Notes under the pieces: model-generated
Told to the model about the DNA's origin: nothing
Databases searched by the model: none
Seen by the model: the letters and a program-made list of their open reading frames with translations, nothing else
Shown here: positions 6,577-10,728 of the stretch, piece by piece
How positions within the stretch are numbered: position 1 is the first letter of the stretch
Layout of the letters: the number at the start of each line of letters is the position of its first letter
Position numbers and translations under genes: made by a program
Assembly: GCA_023429825.1 (NCBI GenBank)
Contig: JAEZDC010000127.1
Coordinates: forward strand, 1-10,728
Length of the DNA stretch: 10,728 nt
Direction of reading: 5' to 3'
Origin: Bacteroidota bacterium
GTDB lineage: Bacteria; Bacteroidota; Bacteroidia; Chitinophagales; Chitinophagaceae

Positions 6577-6603
6577 AAAAGCTCTGCAAAGTGCAGAGCT
6601 TTT
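6577..6603 (-). terminator. Rho-independent terminator downstream of yidC
   Basis: A perfect 12-bp inverted repeat, AAAAGCTCTGCA / TGCAGAGCTTTT, has a 3-nt loop. On the minus strand the stem runs into six consecutive T residues, as expected for intrinsic termination, 14 nt after the yidC stop. It lies about 30 bp before the ATG at 6547 of the next minus-strand gene, so it should insulate that gene from yidC transcription. On the plus strand the T-run is only four bases, and little plus-strand transcription is expected to reach it. Confidence 0.85.
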
Positions 6604-6616
6604 AATAATGTAATTT

Positions 6617-8476
6617 TTACTTTTTGTTTTGACCGCGTTGCTTCATTTCCTGAAGCTTCTTTTGGCTTTCCATCATCTGCTGGTAACGCTCCTGCCATTT
6701 ACTCTGCTTTTTGGGCGCTTTTCTTTTCGCTTCAATCTTAGCGAGCACTTTATCATGATCGATAATATAGTTCTGTATCACGTACTGTAATCCCAAAGTG
6801 ATCAAATTCGATACAGTATAGTACCAGGTTAAAGCCGCAGGTAAAGAGTTAAAAATGAATAATAGAATTACGGGGAATATATAAGGCATGTACTTCATAA
6901 CAGGATTATCCTGCTGAGGCGTCATGCTGATATTATAAATGGAGATAAGGAAGCTGGTGATTACCGCGGTTAAAGTAAATAAGCTGACATGGTCTCCGAA
7001 GAATGGAATACTGAAGGGTAAATTAGCGATCACATCATATTGTGAGAGATCATCTGCCCAGAGGAACTTCTCTCCTCTTAGTGCAAGATTTGAGTTGAAG
7101 AAACTATACAACGAAAAGAATATCGGAATCTGCAGCAAGGCAGGAATACATCCGCCCAATGGATTCACTCCTGCTTCTCTAAATAATTTCATCTGCTCCA
7201 TCGCAAATGCCTGCTGATCTCCGGCCATTTTTTTCTTTAACACATCAAGTTCTGGCCGTAAAGCTTTCATCTTCGCCCCACTTAAATAACTACTATACGT
7301 TAACGGAGCCGTAACCAAACGAATGAACAATGTTAGTAAGGCAATGGCCCATCCTAACTGGCTTATAAAGCTGGTAAAGAAATCAAACACCGGCATGATG
7401 ATCCACCGGTTAATGTATTTTACAAATGCGAACATTCCTGAGCCAAGGTCAACAATGTTCATCATTTCATTATTATAGCTCTTGAGTATCTTATAATCAT
7501 TAGGACCGTAATACAACTGAAGTGCTGCTGTACTTGTACTTCCGGCGGGCATCTTCAGTCTTAGTGTAGCGGTATTATCGTACAACATATGTGTTGTATC
7601 CGGCAATGAGGTCATCTGCAAATTCGCAGACTCAAATTTATTTCTTGCAATAATCGTTGTATTGAAGAATTGTTGTTTAAATCCAACCCAATCAACAGGT
7701 TTTGTAAAATCTTCTTTTGCACCCTCTGCAGCTCTTGTAAAATCATAATCACCTTCGGTGAGATATACGAGATTAGAAACCTGCTTTTCATATTTAGCAT
7801 CTCTCTGATGTTGCTTCGTATCTACAGCCCAACTCATGTTCACCATATTCTGGCTAAGCAACCTATCAGCTCCATTCATTATTACATTCCAATCAATGAG
7901 GTAATCGTCTTTACGAATGATGTATTGGTGTGTAATACTTCTACCATCAGCAGATGCTAAAGAAAAACTCACTAATTGACTTCCATCCGCGTTCTTTGTT
8001 ACAGCTGAAGGAGTAAAGAATAATTCATTAGTATATGCCGAACGATTATTAGAAGTATTGATACTATATGCCAGCTTATCATCCTTTCCTCCACTCAAGA
8101 TCACCTGGCTACTATCCCAGCTTCTGAACTTTTTCAGTTCTACCTGTTTCAGCATTCCTCCCTTGTTACTGAAGCTCGCCTTCATCACTTCATTCTCTAC
8201 AACAACCATTTGTTCAGTACCAGTTCCTGCATTCTGAAAATCACCTGCTACGCCGGTAGCCTGTAAAGAATCTTTATAAGTAGAATCAGTTTTTGCCCTC
8301 ATCGTATCTACGGGCATTTTAGCTGCATTAACCTTTGCTATTGAATCTTGCCTTTGCTGCTCTTTTTTCTTATCCTCAGCCAGGGCCATTTGTTGCTTAT
8401 TGTTGTACCAGAAATACAACATGAACAATACGAATAACAACACAAAACCAATTATCGTATTCTTGTCGGTCTTCAT
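6617..8476 (-). CDS. yidC: Membrane protein insertase YidC
   Basis: The 619-residue protein is a full-length Gram-negative-type YidC/Oxa1 insertase, acting alone or with SecYEG to insert inner-membrane proteins. TM1 spans about residues 8-24 (IIGFVLLFVLFMLYFWY). A charged linker and the large periplasmic P1 domain follow (about 90-345). The conserved insertase core has TM helices near 366-395, 440-462, 497-516 and 528-570. ALLTLFIRLVTAPLTYSSY (379-397) carries the hydrophilic-groove arginine R386. NPLGGCIPALLQIPIFFSLY (438-457) is the classic family signature. The C-terminal tail (about 577-619) is strongly basic and probably helical, as expected for ribosome contact. A full consensus promoter sits just upstream and a strong terminator just downstream, so the gene appears monocistronic. 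Confidence 0.97.
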   Translation of the reverse strand: MKTDKNTIIGFVLLFVLFMLYFWYNNKQQMALAEDKKKEQQRQDSIAKVNAAKMPVDTMRAKTDSTYKDSLQATGVAGDFQNAGTGTEQMVVVENEVMKASFSNKGGMLKQVELKKFRSWDSSQVILSGGKDDKLAYSINTSNNRSAYTNELFFTPSAVTKNADGSQLVSFSLASADGRSITHQYIIRKDDYLIDWNVIMNGADRLLSQNMVNMSWAVDTKQHQRDAKYEKQVSNLVYLTEGDYDFTRAAEGAKEDFTKPVDWVGFKQQFFNTTIIARNKFESANLQMTSLPDTTHMLYDNTATLRLKMPAGSTSTAALQLYYGPNDYKILKSYNNEMMNIVDLGSGMFAFVKYINRWIIMPVFDFFTSFISQLGWAIALLTLFIRLVTAPLTYSSYLSGAKMKALRPELDVLKKKMAGDQQAFAMEQMKLFREAGVNPLGGCIPALLQIPIFFSLYSFFNSNLALRGEKFLWADDLSQYDVIANLPFSIPFFGDHVSLFTLTAVITSFLISIYNISMTPQQDNPVMKYMPYIFPVILLFIFNSLPAALTWYYTVSNLITLGLQYVIQNYIIDHDKVLAKIEAKRKAPKKQSKWQERYQQMMESQKKLQEMKQRGQNKK

Positions 8477-8497
8477 CTGTTAAAGTAAATTAGGCGG

Positions 8498-8528
8498 CAA
8501 AGGTAATCAACCAATTAAGATAGGCAAA
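8498..8528 (-). promoter_or_regulatory. Consensus Bacteroidota promoter of yidC
   Basis: On the minus strand TTTG (8525-8528), a 19-bp spacer, and TACCTTTG (8498-8505) match the consensus TTTG-N19-TAnnTTTG with no mismatch. The -7 box is followed by CCGCC. It lies 21 nt upstream of the yidC ATG at 8476, predicting a leader of roughly 15 nt. The remainder of the 232-bp divergent gap (8477-8708) shows no ORF that I would call a gene. Confidence 0.75.
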
Positions 8529-8659
8529 TGTGTTTACAGCCTGGTTTTCAGCCATTCGTTAAACATTACAAAAGAAATTAGTTTGTTACCTGAATTATTG
8601 CCTTTCTCTGTTACTTAGTAGAGATATTTTTATGGACCCAGCCTTCATAGCTTCGATTT

Positions 8660-8667
8660 TACTTTTG
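8660..8667 (+). promoter_or_regulatory. Candidate -7 promoter element of pbpC
   Basis: TACTTTTG matches TAnnTTTG exactly and ends 41 bp before the pbpC ATG at 8709. No TTTG or TTG occurs at the expected -33 distance (the sequence there is CCCA), so the call rests on the -7 box alone. Confidence 0.38.
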
Positions 8668-8708
8668 TTGCGTCGCACTCTTGTACGTTCAGTTCATTTT
8701 TCACCAAA

Positions 8709-10728
8709 ATGATAGCCTTCCTGCACTATATCAAACATGCATCGTTAAAAAAGAAAATAAAGTGGAGTATATATGCACTCCTCATCATTTGGTTCTGGTT
8801 TTCTTTACCAACTAAACTCTTCAACTCACCAACTTGTTTTGTGATTACAGATAAAGATGGAAATCTCTTGAATGCCTCCATAGCCTCAGATGGGCAATGG
8901 CGTTTTCCTTATAATAAGGAAGTGCCGCAAAAATTTATCGATTGCATCACTACGTTTGAGGACAAACGATTTTATTATCATCCCGGCATAGATCCTTTTG
9001 CGATAAGCCGTGCTGCATACAAGAATCTTACGCGTCAAAAAGTAGTAAGCGGAGGCAGCACCTTGACCATGCAGGTTATCCGTTTACACAAAAAGAACAG
9101 CAACCGAAGCATCTGGAATAAGATGAGCGAAAGCATCTTAGCTGTTCGATTAGAAATCACTAATTCAAAAAAAGAAATACTCGCACTTTATTCCTCCAAT
9201 GCACCATTCGGAAGTAATGTAGTTGGATTGGATGCAGCTGCATGGAGATATTTCGGAAGAAGCGCACAACAACTAAGCTGGGGAGAAATGGCTGCTCTTG
9301 CAGTGCTGCCCAATTCACCTGCATTAGTTCATCCCGGAAGAAACAGAGATATACTGTTGAAAAAAAGAAATGACCTGCTGAATAAACTGTACAGCAGTAA
9401 AAAAATTGATCAGCAAACCTGTGAACTTGCCAAACTGGAACCGCTTCCATCTGAACCAAAAGCACTGCCTCAATCGGCGCCACATCTTGCAGACAGATTC
9501 AAACGTGAATACCAATTACAGAAAAGGAATGATAGCACATCAACAGGTATTCAAACTACAATAGATCGAAACTTACAGCAACAAGTAAATGCTATTCTTG
9601 AACAACATCATCTCAACCTGAAAGGAAATTTCATTAATAACGCCGCCGCGTTAGTAGTGGAAGTAGAAAGCGGAAACATTCTTTCTTACGTTGGCAATAT
9701 CTATCAACCTAAAAACGCAAACATCGAAAGTCACGTTGATGTGCTTTCGTCAGTAAGAAGTCCCGGCAGCACCTTAAAACCTTTACTCTACGCATCGCTG
9801 CTTTCACAAGGCGCCATGTTACCGCGGCAGCTTATCCCTGATATACCTACGCAGATCGGCGGATTCACTCCTCAGAACTTTGATTTAGGGTATGATGGCG
9901 CTGTTCCTGCAAATCGTGCTTTAGCAAGAAGTCTTAATATTCCTGCAATTAAAATGTTACAGCAATACAAGTATCAGCGATTTTATAACCAGTTAAAACA
10001 GTTTGGTATCACCTCATTAAATCGTTCTGCTGATACATACGGAATGAGTTTGATCTTAGGTGGATGCGAAATATCTCCTTATGAATTAGCTGGTGTATAC
10101 AGTAGCATGGCCCGAATGTATCTGCACCAGAGAAAGAACAAAGGAGAATGGAATGGAGAGGATTGGTTTATGCCAAGATATTATAAGGCGGGAGGCGGGA
10201 GGCAGGAGGCAGGAGCCAAAACCAACGAGCTCCTTGATTATACAGCAATATGGCATACACTAAATGCAATGAATGAAGTAGCTCGTCCTGGTGAAGAAGG
10301 TTTGTGGGGTTTATTTTCATCTGCTCAACGTATCGCGTGGAAAACCGGTACAAGCTTCGGTTTCAGAGATGGCTGGGCAATTGGCATCACACCAAAATAT
10401 TGTGTTTTAGTTTGGACAGGTAATACCACAGGCGAAGGGAGGCCTGAACTTACAGGTATTAACACGGCTGCACCGATTCTATTTGAGATCTTCAGATCAT
10501 TACCTACCTCTAATTGGTTTGAACCGCCAGCTTATAACGTTACGTATATTCCGGTTTGTCATCAATCTGGCTATAAATCAAACAGGGAATGTAATGATGT
10601 AGATACGATACTCGTTTCATCGATGGCGAAGAATAATGCGCCACTTTGTCCATATCACAAAACTATCCACTTAGACAGAACAGGTAATTACAGGGTTACA
10701 GAGGCGTGTGAATCTCCTTCTTCTATGC
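8709..10728 (+). CDS. pbpC: Penicillin-binding protein 1C, bifunctional transglycosylase/transpeptidase (C-terminus cut by window edge)
   Basis: Translation from the ATG at 8709 stays open for 673 codons to the window edge; the family is usually about 770-800 residues, so roughly 100 residues are missing. The protein polymerises and cross-links peptidoglycan in the periplasm. A membrane anchor lies near residues 20-34. The GT51 transglycosylase domain shows EDKRFYYHPG (84-93, catalytic Glu84) and GGSTLTMQ (115-122). The transpeptidase domain shows SPGSTLKP (catalytic S354 and K357 of SxxK), SLN (408-410) and KTGTS (545-549). The Cys-containing segment after about residue 610 is the start of the PBP1C-type C-terminal domain. 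No in-frame ATG exists between the upstream stop (8619-8621) and 8709, and there is no Shine-Dalgarno. An odd G-rich tandem repeat (10187-10214) is inserted in the transpeptidase domain before KTGTS. Neighbouring yidC is divergent; no alpha-2-macroglobulin partner is in view. Confidence 0.95.
   Translation, partial: MIAFLHYIKHASLKKKIKWSIYALLIIWFWFSLPTKLFNSPTCFVITDKDGNLLNASIASDGQWRFPYNKEVPQKFIDCITTFEDKRFYYHPGIDPFAISRAAYKNLTRQKVVSGGSTLTMQVIRLHKKNSNRSIWNKMSESILAVRLEITNSKKEILALYSSNAPFGSNVVGLDAAAWRYFGRSAQQLSWGEMAALAVLPNSPALVHPGRNRDILLKKRNDLLNKLYSSKKIDQQTCELAKLEPLPSEPKALPQSAPHLADRFKREYQLQKRNDSTSTGIQTTIDRNLQQQVNAILEQHHLNLKGNFINNAAALVVEVESGNILSYVGNIYQPKNANIESHVDVLSSVRSPGSTLKPLLYASLLSQGAMLPRQLIPDIPTQIGGFTPQNFDLGYDGAVPANRALARSLNIPAIKMLQQYKYQRFYNQLKQFGITSLNRSADTYGMSLILGGCEISPYELAGVYSSMARMYLHQRKNKGEWNGEDWFMPRYYKAGGGRQEAGAKTNELLDYTAIWHTLNAMNEVARPGEEGLWGLFSSAQRIAWKTGTSFGFRDGWAIGITPKYCVLVWTGNTTGEGRPELTGINTAAPILFEIFRSLPTSNWFEPPAYNVTYIPVCHQSGYKSNRECNDVDTILVSSMAKNNAPLCPYHKTIHLDRTGNYRVTEACESPSSM
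10187..10214 (+). repeat. Heptanucleotide tandem repeat (GGCRGGA)x4 inside pbpC
   Basis: Four back-to-back 7-bp units read GGCGGGA, GGCGGGA, GGCAGGA, GGCAGGA. They encode a low-complexity Ala/Gly/Arg/Gln/Glu stretch (about residues 494-502) in the transpeptidase domain, between SLN and KTGTS. The tract is far richer in G than the surrounding AT-rich gene. Because 7 is not a multiple of 3, gain or loss of one unit would shift the reading frame. Confidence 0.9.

Noticed and set aside
8477..8708. Searched the 232-bp divergent gap for a riboswitch, small RNA or missing gene.
   Set aside because: Only the two promoter elements and short chance ORFs were seen; no conserved RNA structure was recognised.
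8632..8712. A 26-codon ORF (ATG at 8632) whose TGA overlaps the pbpC ATG in ATGA, looking like a coupled leader peptide.
   Set aside because: The candidate pbpC -7 box (8660-8667) lies inside it, so it would be transcribed only from a further-upstream promoter that I cannot see. Its length and composition are compatible with chance.
9160..9515. Minus-strand ORFs antisense to pbpC.
   Set aside because: The plus strand encodes the GT51 domain continuously through this stretch; the antisense products are shadow translations.
1..10728. Looked for CRISPR arrays, insertion sequences, attachment sites, toxin-antitoxin or defence genes.
   Set aside because: No direct-repeat array with spacers, no transposase or integrase, no terminal inverted repeats and no defence-type domains are present; the window is ordinary core-genome sequence.

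Overview
The window looks like an ordinary chromosomal segment of a Bacteroidota genome, most likely family Chitinophagaceae or a near relative. This rests on four things. Several intergenic regions carry the Bacteroidota promoter signature (TAnnTTTG at -7, with a TTTG or TTG about 19-20 bp upstream). Start codons mostly lack a clear Shine-Dalgarno sequence. YidC has the long periplasmic-domain form. There is also a GLPGLI/DUF4412-like secreted protein. The taxon assignment is inference from gene content, not a search result. No insertion sequence, prophage, CRISPR array, tRNA or rRNA was seen.

Layout: (1) 1-330, minus: the N-terminal 110 residues of a branched-chain aminotransferase (ilvE), cut by the window edge. 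(2) 409-2402, plus: a run of four genes. These are an uncharacterised two-part protein (tentatively DNA polymerase III psi-like), rdgB (ATGA overlap with the previous gene), a 58-codon membrane-anchored small protein, and a 4HBT-fold acyl-CoA thioesterase 9 nt further on. (3) 2399-5448, minus: aroE and comA, translationally coupled through another ATGA overlap, then a separately promoted cytoplasmic TPR protein. (4) 5586-5924, plus: a small exported protein whose promoter sits almost on its start codon. (5) 5921-8476, minus: a secreted GLPGLI/DUF4412-like protein and yidC, separated by a strong hairpin terminator. (6) 8709-10728, plus: the first 673 codons of penicillin-binding protein 1C (pbpC), open at the window edge. 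The longest gene-free stretch is 8477-8708 (232 bp), which holds the divergent yidC and pbpC promoters.

Most genes are housekeeping: amino-acid biosynthesis (ilvE, aroE), nucleotide-pool cleaning (rdgB), membrane-protein insertion (yidC) and peptidoglycan synthesis (pbpC). I found no convincing undescribed multi-gene system. The points most worth a second look are the heptanucleotide tandem repeat inside pbpC, the comA homologue coupled to aroE in a presumably non-methanogenic bacterium, the small membrane protein between rdgB and the thioesterase gene, the psi-like protein upstream of rdgB, and the near-leaderless small exported gene.
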